From Alphaproteobacteria bacterium (GTDB taxonomy: Bacteria > Pseudomonadota > Alphaproteobacteria > UBA11222), in contig DMKG01000306.1 in the NCBI GenBank assembly GCA_003454415.1, positions 1 through 7,966 of the forward strand: a stretch of 7,966 bases of DNA, read 5' to 3'. Both the position numbers and the translations under genes were made by a program. Numbering within the stretch: position 1 is the stretch's first letter; every line of letters starts with the position of its first letter. The notes under the pieces were generated by a model. It was not told the DNA's origin. It made no database searches and saw only the letters and a list, made by a program, of their open reading frames with translations. Shown here piece after piece: positions 7,828 to 7,966 of this stretch.

Positions 7828-7851
7828 CGGCAATGTTTTTTGCCGCATTTT
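7828..7851 (+). terminator. Weak intrinsic-terminator-like hairpin
   Basis: CGGCAA (7828-7833) pairs with TTGCCG (7840-7845) around a six-base loop, followed by CATTTTCT. The stem is short and the T run is only four bases, so termination would be inefficient. It is the best plus-strand candidate after the DUF465 gene, about 150 bases past its stop. Confidence 0.3.
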
Positions 7852-7966
7852 CTGCTTGCGCGCAGCTCTGGAACGCGCTTGAATCTCTGATTAGAGAATA
7901 TACAGACCGACCCGCCGCAGGCTAAACCCGCCCACTATTCTCTGGGCCCCAGCCGCTGCGCCACAG

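Larger units (their letters stand above)
7676..7966. other. Noncoding, repeat-rich region downstream of the DUF465 gene
   Basis: No convincing gene is seen in these 291 bases. They contain a GC-rich hairpin, two short direct repeats and a weak terminator-like hairpin (separate entries), a lone perfect TATAAT (7770-7775) without a matching -35, and a small TCTCT-GATT-AGAGA inverted repeat near 7885-7900. On the minus strand a short open frame enters from the right edge and stops at 7937-7935 (reading VAQRLGPRE then stop). It could be the end of a gene outside the window but is far too short to support. Confidence 0.55.

Overview
The window reads as a chromosomal segment of an alphaproteobacterium. 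This rests on the FabI sequence type with its extended C-terminal tail, the fabI-aroC pair, a small YdcH/DUF465 protein, and GC-rich coding sequence. I cannot place it below class. I see no insertion sequence, phage gene, CRISPR array, tRNA or rRNA.

Layout. (1) Positions 1-1573, minus strand: fabI (enoyl-ACP reductase) followed after 14 bases by aroC (chorismate synthase), which runs off the left edge. (2) 1574-2018: a 445-base divergent intergenic region with no convincing gene and one plausible sigma-70-type promoter facing fabI. (3) 2019-6582, plus strand: a tightly packed three-gene operon joined by two ATGA overlaps. It encodes a GldA/NatA-type ABC ATPase, a 908-residue fusion of a GldF-like ABC-2 permease with a GldG-like auxiliary domain, and a membrane-anchored DUF4340 protein. 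Together they look like one envelope ABC system of unknown substrate. (4) 6586-7383, minus strand, convergent with the operon and only 3 bases from it: a flavin prenyltransferase (UbiX) with an XRE-type helix-turn-helix domain fused in frame at its N-terminus. (5) 7384-7489: a 106-base AT-rich divergent regulatory region with two back-to-back promoters and a palindrome over the ubiX -35. The ubiX promoter places the predicted transcript start on the ATG. (6) 7490-7675, plus strand: the YdcH/DUF465 protein. (7) 7676-7966: noncoding, rich in short repeats and hairpins.

How the genes relate. FabI and AroC are housekeeping enzymes of fatty acid and aromatic biosynthesis. UbiX makes prenylated FMN for UbiD decarboxylases, usually for ubiquinone synthesis, and chorismate is the ultimate ring precursor; no ubiD lies in the window. 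The Gld-like operon is self-contained. The most unusual item is the HTH-UbiX fusion with its apparent leaderless start and adjacent palindrome, which suggests an enzyme that may regulate its own gene. The second is the fused GldF-GldG plus DUF4340 system, whose role outside gliding bacteria is, as far as I know, undefined.
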